A program made the translations under genes and the position numbers. The notes under the pieces were generated by a model that searched no databases, was not told where the DNA came from, and was given only the letters and a program-made list of their open reading frames with translations. Below, piece after piece: positions 1 through 6,900 of a stretch of 14,494 nt of DNA. The stretch covers positions 1 to 14,494 of the forward strand of contig JASHWM010000075.1 of NCBI GenBank assembly GCA_030044075.1, given 5' to 3'. Numbering within the stretch: position 1 is the stretch's first letter; every line of letters begins with the position of its first letter. This DNA is from Candidatus Rhabdochlamydia sp. Lineage in GTDB: Bacteria; Chlamydiota; Chlamydiia; Chlamydiales; Rhabdochlamydiaceae.

Positions 1-29
1 CATAGCGCGAGATTTTTCCTCAAGAATTT

Positions 30-57
30 GCCTTTCAGTTCCGGAATACTGAAAGGC
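30..57. repeat. Perfect 10-bp inverted repeat
   Basis: Arms GCCTTTCAGT (30-39) and ACTGAAAGGC (48-57) are exact reverse complements around an 8-nt loop that itself contains the palindrome TTCCGGAA. There is no T-run directly after it on either strand, so it is not a canonical intrinsic terminator. The arm sequence resembles the terminator stem at 8518-8540 (GCTGAAAGG/CCTTTCAGC). It may be a degraded terminator or a protein-binding dyad. Confidence 0.6.
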
Positions 58-536
58 GTCAAATAGGGTAACCTGCTCGATTTTATATCTAAAAAAAATT
101 CTTGATAGTTTTTTGTTGCTCTGTTGAACGAATTGAGATATTGAAAAATTAAACATCCGATTTTTTTTTTACATGTTGCGCTAAAAGCACCTGAAGGCCA
201 GGTGACGAACTCTCTATCTCTGAGGGCGGGGATAAAAAAGTCGCAGCAAAACAATGAAAAGGCTAGAACAAAATGGTATCAAAAACTATGAGATCCTTTA
301 CACCAATACACCACTCCATAGAAGAGAGAAAGTTCGATAATTTGAGCATGAATTATCAAAACCTTTCGATTGCAGAGAACTGGGGGGATGTGGAATCTTC
401 TAAGTTCTTAAGAGGGATCATCTTACTTAGCCTTTCAAAGATTTGGGTGGTGAAATGCAAGGATATCTCTCAAAAAGTGGATATCGCCATAACTGCCAAA
501 TAGGCTGCTTATCTATTATCTTTGCGATATCCAAGT

Positions 537-567
537 AAACAACTGTTTTAGATCAAACCAGTTGTTT
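537..567 (-). terminator. Terminator-like hairpin after the orphan gene
   Basis: Arms AAACAACTG (537-545) and CAGTTGTTT (559-567) pair perfectly, and three more A:T pairs form inside after one mismatch. The hairpin begins 18 nt past the stop codon of the reverse-strand orphan (stop at 585-587), a normal position for a terminator. The T-tract after the stem on the reverse strand is poor (TTGTTTACTT). On the forward strand the stem is followed by the T-rich stretch GTATTTATT, so it could also work in that direction. The hairpin is directly visible; its function as a terminator is inferred. Confidence 0.45.
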
Positions 568-584
568 GTATTTATTGAATCTGC

Positions 585-1430
585 TCAGAAAGAAACCAAC
601 ATGTTTTGTAAATCTTTTAGTTTGACGTCAGGAAACCCATTCCTTGCAAGCTGGCTTATTAATCCCAATTTTTCTTCATCGCTAGCAACTAAATGATGCC
701 TGATGATGAAAAGGGTTTGGCCCATGCGCGTTAAGCCGTATGCAAAGAAATCCCCATACTCCATTTTTTCCTTTTGAGTGACATGCGTCCTTGTTCCATT
801 GAGTGTTTGTAGGACAATCTTCCTTGAAGTTAAAAGAGCTCCATAAAAGTCTGGGTCTACTTTATTTGTTAATCTGTTTATTTCCCATTCGAGCTCTTCT
901 TTCCTTTCAGTGGATAATTGTCTGCCATTTTCAGAGCCTTTAGCAAGAAGTTCGGTATATTTTTTGATTTTCTCTTTATCATCTTCAATGTCCTTTTCGA
1001 AAAGGTCCAATCCTCTTTGCATTGCGGCCAATTCATCTTTGCTTGGCAAAGTATTTTTGCTGTTTAGGGCTTCATCTTCATATTTGGGCCAAAATTCCTC
1101 TATAAAACTATCGCGGTCGAGGCCTGTTTGGACAGGACTTTCAACTTGCGTTGAACTTGAAGGTGGGGGAGAACTATGCCTTGGTTCTGAAATTGCTTCT
1201 GGAAGAAAAACTTTTTCTTGGAAAATGGAGGTAATGCTAGCTATAAGATCAGAAAATAGGGTTATTATATATGTGATTTTCCTTCCCATCCAGGTGGAGC
1301 TGGCCTCTGTGTCGGTTTTTAGGTTTTTTTCTCCCATATCAGAACTATCGTAAGCATATCCACAATATTGGATGCTTCCAGGCGGCTCAGGGCACTCAAA
1401 AAAGTTAAACGGATATTCAAATAAGCTCAT
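585..1430 (-). CDS. Orphan protein, membrane segment plus coiled coil
   Basis: I do not recognise a family. The product is 281 aa from the ATG at 1430; a GTG two codons upstream (1436) gives 283. Neither start has a clear Shine-Dalgarno, and the upstream DNA is very AT-rich. From the N-terminus there is a Phe/Cys/Pro-rich stretch, a hydrophobic segment at about residues 52-70 (ITYIITLFSDLIASITSIF) that could be one membrane helix, a Ser/Pro-rich linker at about 82-97, a highly charged predicted coiled coil at about 130-190 (rich in K, E and D), and a helical C-terminal part ending in Phe. There is no signal peptide or enzyme motif. The gene stands alone, is more AT-rich than the operons to its right, and is followed by a hairpin. 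A membrane-associated or secreted lineage-specific (effector-like) protein is possible, but only because of its composition and architecture. Confidence 0.7.
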   Translation of the reverse strand: MSLFEYPFNFFECPEPPGSIQYCGYAYDSSDMGEKNLKTDTEASSTWMGRKITYIITLFSDLIASITSIFQEKVFLPEAISEPRHSSPPPSSSTQVESPVQTGLDRDSFIEEFWPKYEDEALNSKNTLPSKDELAAMQRGLDLFEKDIEDDKEKIKKYTELLAKGSENGRQLSTERKEELEWEINRLTNKVDPDFYGALLTSRKIVLQTLNGTRTHVTQKEKMEYGDFFAYGLTRMGQTLFIIRHHLVASDEEKLGLISQLARNGFPDVKLKDLQNMLVSF

Positions 1431-1632
1431 ATTCACAAAATTAATAATTTATTAACTTAATTATAACATAAATATAACAATATTAATACTGTAGTTTAAT
1501 GGTAAATTAAGTGATTAATACTAAATTGGTTATAAAATTATTTCGAAAAAAGTATTTGAGTCGTTAGCAACTAATCATTAAAGGTTTATGGAGTTCGTTT
1601 TTTAAAGTATTGTTTTTTAGGAGGTTATATTG

Positions 1633-1698
1633 ATGGGTTTCTTTGGGCGCCATAGGAATAGACGCCTTTTGAAAGGTTTTTTTTATTTCAATTTTTGA
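1633..1698 (+). CDS. Possible small ORF or leader peptide, 21 aa
   Basis: This is an ATG-to-TGA frame of 21 codons preceded by the full Shine-Dalgarno AGGAGG (1619-1624) with 8 nt between it and the ATG. It is the best ribosome-binding site in the gap. The encoded peptide begins MGFFGRHRNRR and ends KGFFYFNF, so it is rich in Arg and Phe and strongly basic. It lies 140 nt upstream of the first porin gene on the same strand. It could be a regulatory leader peptide, a small membrane-active peptide, the first codons of a decayed gene, or chance. No family is recognised. Confidence 0.3.
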   Translation: MGFFGRHRNRRLLKGFFYFNF

Positions 1699-1768
1699 TC
1701 AAGTTGTCCAAAAAATCCGACATTCTTTGATTCTATTTTTAATTAATAAATAGAATTATCTTTTATTT

Positions 1769-1807
1769 TAAATCAAATATGTTATTTTGAAAATAAATAT
1801 TGATTTA
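1769..1807 (+). promoter_or_regulatory. Large dyad upstream of first porin gene
   Basis: Outer arms TAAATCAA (1769-1776) and TTGATTTA (1800-1807) enclose inner arms TTATTTT (1782-1788) and AAAATAA (1790-1796) around a single G at 1789. TAT and ATA between them also pair, leaving only two unpaired bases on the left side. The whole 39-bp block is nearly co-centred and ends 31 nt before the ATG at 1839. It could be an operator for a dimeric or tetrameric regulator, or a hairpin in the 5' untranslated region. The region is AT-rich, which raises the chance of fortuitous dyads, but 18 pairs in 39 bases is striking. Confidence 0.4.
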
Positions 1808-1838
1808 TTTTATTTTCATTAATTTATAAGTTTTGTTT

Positions 1839-2825
1839 ATGAAATATAATTCGCTTATTTTGTTTTCATGTGTTGGGTGTTCCTCTCTTTTTGCGGAGCC
1901 AGAAAAAACACAGGAGCAACCCAAACAAAACCCCACTACTTTTCAATGTACTGAGGACAGGCCCGGATTTTTTTTCACAGCAGACTACTTATATTGGAGC
2001 TTTAGCGAGGGCGGCCTTGCATTTGCCTCAGTCTCAAACACACCTTTAGTTGAAGGCGCAGCCTCAACAAAGATCACGATCGAAAACCAGAACCATGGGT
2101 GGCATTCAGGGTTTCGCATTGGGGCCGGAGGAAGGCTTCCGCATGACAACTGGGACCTTTACCTGAACTGGACCTATTTTAACTTTACCAATGAACGAAG
2201 CATCCATAGAGAAAATTCTGTGCTCCCTCTTTTTTCACCTTTGGGTGCAGTCGCATCTTCTGCAAAATCAAAATGGCACCTCAACTTTGAGACGCTTGAT
2301 TTGGAGCTTGGAAAATTCTTTGAAAACAGCAGATTTTTACTCTTTAGGCCATTTATTGGTGTGCAAGGGGCTTTGATCAACCAATCGCAAAACATTGCAT
2401 ATGGTGGATTAAGTGGAGGTTCATTTGCCCTGGACCATATCCACAGAAAAAACGACTTCCTTGCAATTGGCCCAAGGTTTGGTTGTGACACTCGCTGGAT
2501 CCTAGGCGCCGGGATTGGCATCGTAGGGAATATTGCGGGCGACCTTCTGTTTGGAAAGTTTGACCGCAATGCGGAATTTACAGGTCCCTCTGCTACCGGA
2601 AAAGTGAGGGCCAATTCCCATTTTTTGAGCCCCAACCTTCAAATCGCCCTTGGTGTGGACTGGGCCTATTGCTTCAAGAATAAGCAAGTGCTCTGGCTTG
2701 GCGCGAACTACGAGACGCAATTCTGGTGGAGCCAGTGGATGGCGCCAGCTCTTTTCTCATGCAGCCGCAGCGAAGGAGATTTGGGAAGCCAGGGACTTAC
2801 CGTTCAATTCCGATATGACTTCTAA
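1839..2825 (+). CDS. MOMP-like outer-membrane beta-barrel (Lpg1974 type)
   Basis: The product is a 328-aa predicted outer-membrane porin. I chose the ATG at 1839 because it begins an export signal: MKYNSL, a hydrophobic core, then a likely cut after SSLFA (residue 19). A TTG two codons earlier is less likely. A Gln/Pro-rich linker follows, then the hallmarks of the Legionella-MOMP-like family also seen in chlamydiae: ADYLYW near the start of the barrel, a D-W-D-L-Y strand, LDLELGKFF, LFRPFIGVQGALINQ, FLAIGPRFGCDTRW, YETQFWW, and a C-terminal beta signature ending QFRYDF with terminal Phe. All of these recur in the three tandem paralogues at 8.6-11.8 kb, but this copy is clearly more diverged and stands alone behind its own AT-rich upstream region. 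Pore formation is inferred from the family. The substrate is unknown. Confidence 0.9.
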   Translation: MKYNSLILFSCVGCSSLFAEPEKTQEQPKQNPTTFQCTEDRPGFFFTADYLYWSFSEGGLAFASVSNTPLVEGAASTKITIENQNHGWHSGFRIGAGGRLPHDNWDLYLNWTYFNFTNERSIHRENSVLPLFSPLGAVASSAKSKWHLNFETLDLELGKFFENSRFLLFRPFIGVQGALINQSQNIAYGGLSGGSFALDHIHRKNDFLAIGPRFGCDTRWILGAGIGIVGNIAGDLLFGKFDRNAEFTGPSATGKVRANSHFLSPNLQIALGVDWAYCFKNKQVLWLGANYETQFWWSQWMAPALFSCSRSEGDLGSQGLTVQFRYDF

Positions 2826-2915
2826 ACTTTTCTGAAAGATTTTAAAAAATCCGAAAAAAATAGATGTTTTTTCCTTAAATCCCCTATGTTGGATCCTTCA
2901 TTCTCGGAGGGTTGT

Positions 2916-3956
2916 ATGAAGCTATCAAAGCTTGCCATTCTTTTTTTAGGAGTTTTTTTATTTTCAAAGGGAGATGCCATGGAGATTGTCGAGAAAGAGA
3001 AGGTAGAAGTGCTTTCTTTGGATATTGTTTCCTACGAAGATTTTATTTCGGAGGAGCCTCTTGCGATAGAGATCATTCGAAAAGCCCTTCATGAGAAGGG
3101 GGTCGTTGGCATCCGGGGCATCCCAGAATACAAAGAAAAGGTCTTTGAATTTATTCAAAGGGCACGAGAGTTTTCCGCCCTTCCTGAAGAGGTGAAAAAA
3201 GCATATGTCCCCGACCGCGATGTGACCTCGCTTGGATATGAACAAGGAAGGGAGAAGTTTAAAAGGCCTGATGGGACATGGGTGATCGATGATTTGAAGG
3301 TCTCTTATTACAGCTTGGTCCCAGACTGCAAGGAAAATGTTTGGCCGAAGGAAGTTAATTTAAGGACTCCTTTTGAAGAGCTTGGCGCTCTCATGTCCGA
3401 TGTTGGAACCATGGTCATGAAGAAAATCGGACTGATAGGAGAGGCTACCGGGATTTCCATTGATGGGGCGCCAAGGTGCGGGCGCATGCTGTATTATCGA
3501 AAAAGCACGGACAGCTCAGTAGACAATCCCCTGTGGTGCGGCGCTCACTTTGACCATGGAATGTTCACTGCGCTCATCCCCGCCTTTTATTTTGAAAATA
3601 ATGAGCCGATCCCAGAGCCTTATGAGGCAGGTCTATTTGTAAGGGCAGCAAATGATGCAGTCTTTAAAAAAGTTGCCTCTGATGATCCGGAGGTCCTGAT
3701 GTTCCAGGTAGGGGAGTTTGGACAACTCGTCACAAATGACGCGATCCGGGCGACAGAGCACCGCGTCCAAAAGGCAGGAGGGTGTGTCGAGCGTTATTCG
3801 ATGGCCCTGTTTTTTAATGTTCCTGACACCACTGTCATTCGGTCAGACTCTATACTGACAAGCGATTCCAGGTATGGAGGGAAGGGAGGTTCCTGCTCTT
3901 TTAAGCGCTGGCATGACGAGTCGTACAAACGCTATCTGGCAAAGGATGAAAAATAA
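2916..3956 (+). CDS. 2-oxoglutarate/Fe(II) dioxygenase, IPNS-like, with signal peptide
   Basis: This is a member of the isopenicillin-N-synthase-like 2OG/Fe(II) oxygenase superfamily, which uses O2 and usually 2-oxoglutarate to oxidise small molecules. From the ATG at 2916 it is 346 aa. The iron-binding facial triad is visible as H211-F-D213 (in GAHFDHG) and H282 (in ATEHRV). R293-Y-S295 is the R-x-S motif that binds the 2-oxoglutarate carboxylate. The C-terminal FKRWHDES region also fits the family. ATG 2916 has GGAGG five bases upstream and gives a short signal peptide (MKLSKLAILFLGVFLF). A second in-frame ATG at 2979 has AAGGGAG five bases upstream and would give a 325-aa cytosolic form. 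An ATG at 2886 has no Shine-Dalgarno. The substrate cannot be told from sequence. No biosynthetic cluster surrounds it. Confidence 0.85.
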   Translation: MKLSKLAILFLGVFLFSKGDAMEIVEKEKVEVLSLDIVSYEDFISEEPLAIEIIRKALHEKGVVGIRGIPEYKEKVFEFIQRAREFSALPEEVKKAYVPDRDVTSLGYEQGREKFKRPDGTWVIDDLKVSYYSLVPDCKENVWPKEVNLRTPFEELGALMSDVGTMVMKKIGLIGEATGISIDGAPRCGRMLYYRKSTDSSVDNPLWCGAHFDHGMFTALIPAFYFENNEPIPEPYEAGLFVRAANDAVFKKVASDDPEVLMFQVGEFGQLVTNDAIRATEHRVQKAGGCVERYSMALFFNVPDTTVIRSDSILTSDSRYGGKGGSCSFKRWHDESYKRYLAKDEK

Positions 3957-3977
3957 GGAATTGTCTTAGCAATCCTT
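3955..3977 (+). terminator. Hairpin just after the oxygenase stop codon
   Basis: AAGGAATTG (3955-3963) and CAATCCTT (3970-3977) pair with one bulged A around a 6-nt loop, starting at the stop codon of the oxygenase gene. The sequence after the stem is AAAAATTTTC rather than a clean T-run, so it is a weak terminator or an RNA-stabilising hairpin separating the oxygenase from cyoA. The start of the cyoABCD transcript is probably in the following 80 bases, but I see no clear promoter there. Confidence 0.4.
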
Positions 3978-4065
3978 AAAAATTTTCTATTACAAATTAA
4001 GTGGGATAGAGTATGAAAAGATCCTGATCAGCCAAGATTGTAAGGCTTTGATTTGGGATGCTTTT

Positions 4066-4959
4066 ATGAAAAGAGTCAAATTCATATTAGGGGTGCTCGG
4101 AATATTGGGAATGGTGGTGGCCATCATTCTGATATTAAAGAGCGATTACGCTTTGCTGACACATCCCAAAGGAGTTATCGCACAAAGCGAGCTCAAGCTG
4201 ATCAAAACGAACATTCTTCTGATGCTCATCGTCATAGTTCCGACATTTATCTTGTTTTTTTTTACCATCTGGAAGTACCGCTCAAGCAATGCCAAAGCTA
4301 AACATGATCCGGAGCATACGCACGGAGTCATTGGAGGTCTTGTGTTATGGATCACGCCATCTGTGATCATTGCTGTGATGGCGGCGATCACGTGGAAAGC
4401 CACTCACGAACTAGACCCTTACAAACCCCTTGAGAGCGATGTAGGGCCGCTCACAATACAGGTTGTGGCGCTTGATTGGAAGTGGTTGTTTATCTACCCC
4501 GAGCAAGGCATTGCAACAGTGAATTTTGTCCAATTTCCTGAGAAGACCCCGGTCCACTTCGCTCTTTCGGCAGATGGCTCGCCGATGAACTCATTTTGGA
4601 TCCCTGAGCTGAGCGGACAAATCTATTCTATGACAGGAATGACGACATCTCTACATGTTATGGCAGACGCCGCAGGGGAATATAGGGGCAGGGCAGCGGA
4701 GATCAATGGCGAGGGATTTGCAAATATGACGTTCGTTGCAAAATCAACGACCCAATCTGATTTTGAAGAATGGGTTGCATCTGTAAAACTTTCGCCCTTA
4801 CAGCTCACTGATCAAATCTATAACGAACTTGCCAAACCTTCCAATGGCAGCCCGATTGTTCTTTATGCCAAAGTGGAGGAGGACTTGTTTGATAAAATCG
4901 TTATGAAATATTCACATCCTAACAAAGCAAGCTTATGGAAAAGTTCTGGGGAAGACTGA
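4066..4959 (+). CDS. cyoA: Cytochrome bo3 quinol oxidase subunit II
   Basis: This is subunit II of the heme-copper quinol oxidase that passes electrons from ubiquinol-type quinols to O2 and pumps protons across the inner membrane. The 297-aa product from ATG 4066 follows E. coli CyoA closely: LTHPKGVI, WKYRSSNAKAKH, TWKATHELDPYKPL, LDWKWLFIYPEQGIATVN, MNSFWIPELSGQIYSM and a C-terminal DLFDKIVMKY region. An N-terminal hydrophobic segment (6-25) is followed by two membrane helices (about 46-68 and 88-109) and then a periplasmic cupredoxin domain. It contains no cysteine at all. It therefore cannot bind CuA, as expected for a quinol rather than cytochrome c oxidase, and it lacks the lipobox cysteine of E. 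coli CyoA. It is the first gene of cyoABCD and overlaps cyoB by 25 bases. A TTG at 4048 is a possible but weaker start. Confidence 0.95.
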   Translation: MKRVKFILGVLGILGMVVAIILILKSDYALLTHPKGVIAQSELKLIKTNILLMLIVIVPTFILFFFTIWKYRSSNAKAKHDPEHTHGVIGGLVLWITPSVIIAVMAAITWKATHELDPYKPLESDVGPLTIQVVALDWKWLFIYPEQGIATVNFVQFPEKTPVHFALSADGSPMNSFWIPELSGQIYSMTGMTTSLHVMADAAGEYRGRAAEINGEGFANMTFVAKSTTQSDFEEWVASVKLSPLQLTDQIYNELAKPSNGSPIVLYAKVEEDLFDKIVMKYSHPNKASLWKSSGED

Positions 4960-6899
4960 CTGTCGATGCCCTCCCTCATGTTTGGTACACGATCGGAGGG
5001 ACGGTTTTTATGGTGCTCATGGTCCTGGCCCTAACTATCTACCTCGCAAAGAAAAAAAGATGGGGCTGGCTTTGGAACGAGTGGCTTACGTCGACAGATC
5101 CCAAAAAGATCGGTGTCATGTACATGGTCGCCTCTGTTGTCATGTTCTTTCGAGGAACGGTAGATGCAGGCATGGTATGGCTTCAGCAGGCGATGGCTGC
5201 GGACTCGCAAGGGTACCTTAGTGCGACACATTTTCAAGAGATTTTTACCTCCCATGGCGACATCATGGTGTTTTTCGTGACCATGGGATTTTTCTTTGGC
5301 CTCATGAATTTGATCGTCCCCCTTCAAATTGGCGCGCGCGACCTGGCCTTTCCATTTCTGAATTCGCTCGGCTTCTGGCTTTACGTTGCAGGCGCTGTAT
5401 TGATCAATATGTTTTTCGTACTTGGTGGAAATTTTGCCAATACAGGATGGCTTGCTGTCACTCCGCTCTCTGAACTGGAGTTTAACCCTGGGGTTGGGGT
5501 GGACTACTGGATCTGGAGCTTGCAGCTCTCGGGCCTTGGGAGCCTTCTGGCAGGGATCAATTTTATGGTGACGATCATAAAAAAACGCGCTCCAGGGATG
5601 ACCTTGATGAAAATGCCCCTTTTTGTGTGGACATCTTTATGCAGCACCGTTCTGATCATCTCTGCATTCCCCGTACTGACTGCTACGATATTCCTGCTTT
5701 GGCTCGATCGTTTTTTTGGGATGCATTTCTTTACCGCGGGGTTTGGCGGGAACCAAATGATGTACTTCAACCTTATTTGGATGTGGGGACACCCGGAGGT
5801 GTATATTTTGGTGATCCCTGGTTTTGGGATGTTCTCAGAGATCGTTGCGACGTTCTCACAAAAAAAAGTTTTTGGATATACGTCCCTGGTATGGGCGGCG
5901 ATCCTCATAACCGCCCTGTCTTTTTTGGTGTGGCTGCACCATTTTTTTACTATGGGCGCCGGTCCTGATGTGAACTCTGCCTTTGGGATTGCGACCATGC
6001 TGATTGCGATTCCCACAGGAGTTCAGATGTTCAACTGGATCCTCACCATGTTTCGAGGGAAAGTTATTTTTGCATCGCCCATGTATTGGTTCATGGGGTT
6101 TGTCGTCATATTTACTTTAGGGGGTATGGCCGGGGTTTTAATGGGCGCTCCGCCGGCGGATTACCAGGTTCATAACAGTTTATTTCTCGTCGCCCACTTC
6201 CATACCATGGTCATCGGGGCTGCTTTTTTTGGAATTTTTGCAGGGATTAGTTATTGGTATCCTAAAGTTACCGGGTATATGCTCGATGAGCGTCTTGGCA
6301 AGCGGGCTTTTTGGTTATGGTTCATCGGATATTTTGTCTCTTTTGTTCCCCTCTATCTACTAGGTTTCATGGGGGCCACAAGGAGGCTCGACCACTATGA
6401 TGCTTCGACAGGTTGGCAGCCGCTGTTCATAACGTCGATGGTTGGATTTGTCATCATCATGTGCGGCATTTTTACCCAAATCTATCAGATTGTCGTAAGT
6501 GTAAGGAAAAGACACCAAAATAGGGACACTACGGGCGATCCCTGGAATGGAAGGACGCTAGAATGGTCGACCTCTTCGCCGCCGCCCTTCTATAATTTTG
6601 CAGCGATTCCCACAGTAACTAGCCGTGATGAATTCTGGTACTTGAAGAAAAATGACCGTATGCCTCAGAGAAAATATGAGGACATCCTCTTGCCAAGGAA
6701 TACAGCGATGGGGATCTATATTTCTTTCTTTGCCTTCCTCCTGGGGTTTGCCCTTGTTTGGTACATTCTGTGGCTTGCTTTAGTAGGCATTGCCGGGGTC
6801 ATTGCCTGCATTGTCATCCGTTCGCTCGACGAAGATACAGAATATGAGCTTTCTGCAGCGCAAGTCGAAGCGATCGAGACATCAAAAATTCGAGGATAA
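4935..6899 (+). CDS. cyoB: Cytochrome bo3 quinol oxidase subunit I
   Basis: This is the catalytic subunit, carrying low-spin heme, high-spin heme and CuB. It has 654 aa against 663 in E. coli, with a clear match along the whole length. Low-spin heme ligands are H107 (in TSHGD) and H423. CuB ligands are H286, H335 and H336, with the cross-linked Tyr at Y290 (GHPEVY). The high-spin heme ligand is H421 (AHFH). The QH-site residues R73, D77 and H99 are conserved, but the position of E. coli Gln101 is Glu102 here. The C-terminal signature WNGRTLEWSTSSPPPFYNF is typical of CyoB. The start overlaps the end of cyoA and has no strong Shine-Dalgarno, suggesting translational coupling. The start is supported by similarity of its first 20 residues to E. 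coli CyoB. Confidence 0.97.
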   Translation: MEKFWGRLTVDALPHVWYTIGGTVFMVLMVLALTIYLAKKKRWGWLWNEWLTSTDPKKIGVMYMVASVVMFFRGTVDAGMVWLQQAMAADSQGYLSATHFQEIFTSHGDIMVFFVTMGFFFGLMNLIVPLQIGARDLAFPFLNSLGFWLYVAGAVLINMFFVLGGNFANTGWLAVTPLSELEFNPGVGVDYWIWSLQLSGLGSLLAGINFMVTIIKKRAPGMTLMKMPLFVWTSLCSTVLIISAFPVLTATIFLLWLDRFFGMHFFTAGFGGNQMMYFNLIWMWGHPEVYILVIPGFGMFSEIVATFSQKKVFGYTSLVWAAILITALSFLVWLHHFFTMGAGPDVNSAFGIATMLIAIPTGVQMFNWILTMFRGKVIFASPMYWFMGFVVIFTLGGMAGVLMGAPPADYQVHNSLFLVAHFHTMVIGAAFFGIFAGISYWYPKVTGYMLDERLGKRAFWLWFIGYFVSFVPLYLLGFMGATRRLDHYDASTGWQPLFITSMVGFVIIMCGIFTQIYQIVVSVRKRHQNRDTTGDPWNGRTLEWSTSSPPPFYNFAAIPTVTSRDEFWYLKKNDRMPQRKYEDILLPRNTAMGIYISFFAFLLGFALVWYILWLALVGIAGVIACIVIRSLDEDTEYELSAAQVEAIETSKIRG

Positions 6900-6900
6900 T

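Larger units (their letters stand above)
1..584. other. Gene-poor AT-rich region with several inverted repeats
   Basis: I see no convincing gene here. Frame 1 is open from the left edge to a TAG at 64-66 (21 codons) and could be the tail of an upstream gene, but that is too short to judge. An ATG-started frame at 273-503 (76 codons) has no well-placed Shine-Dalgarno and no recognisable family, so I do not call it. The structure visible is: a perfect 10-bp inverted repeat (30-39 with 48-57, 8-nt loop) without a T-tract on either strand; a run of ten T at 161-170; a 6-bp hairpin CACCTG/CAGGTG at 188-204; a 9-bp inverted repeat GGATATCGC/GCGATATCC (479-487 with 524-532); and a terminator-like hairpin at 537-567. 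A structured RNA or decayed DNA are both possible. Confidence 0.5.
1437..1838. other. AT-rich divergent intergenic region
   Basis: About 400 bases lie between the reverse-strand orphan and the first porin gene. A TATAAT-like box on the reverse strand lies about 30 bases before the orphan's start, with no good -35. The 9-mer ATTAATACT occurs twice in direct orientation (1482-1490 and 1514-1522, 32 bp apart). A 21-codon ORF with a perfect AGGAGG lies at 1633-1698, and a large bulged dyad at 1769-1807 precedes the porin gene. I see no tRNA or other RNA gene. Confidence 0.5.

Noticed and set aside
1..66. Open frame from the left edge to a TAG, possibly the end of an upstream gene
   Set aside because: Only 21 codons and no recognisable sequence. 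A frame of this length is often open by chance, and it covers a perfect inverted repeat.
273..503. 76-codon forward frame starting ATG at 273
   Set aside because: No well-placed Shine-Dalgarno, no recognised family, unremarkable composition, and its end overlaps an inverted repeat. Too short in AT-rich DNA to call a gene.
910..1353. 147-codon forward frame opposite the orphan gene
   Set aside because: Antisense shadow. The reverse-strand frame is longer and shows a sensible domain layout with a coiled coil, while this frame has no ribosome-binding site or family match.
2832..2857. A/T-rich dyad after the solitary porin gene as a terminator
   Set aside because: GATTTT/AAAATC pairing leaves almost no loop and no clean T-run follows, so it is not distinguishable from local AT-richness.
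5504..6016. 170-codon reverse frame inside cyoB
   Set aside because: Shadow of a highly conserved subunit I gene. The peptide matches nothing and would need antisense coding across essential heme ligands.
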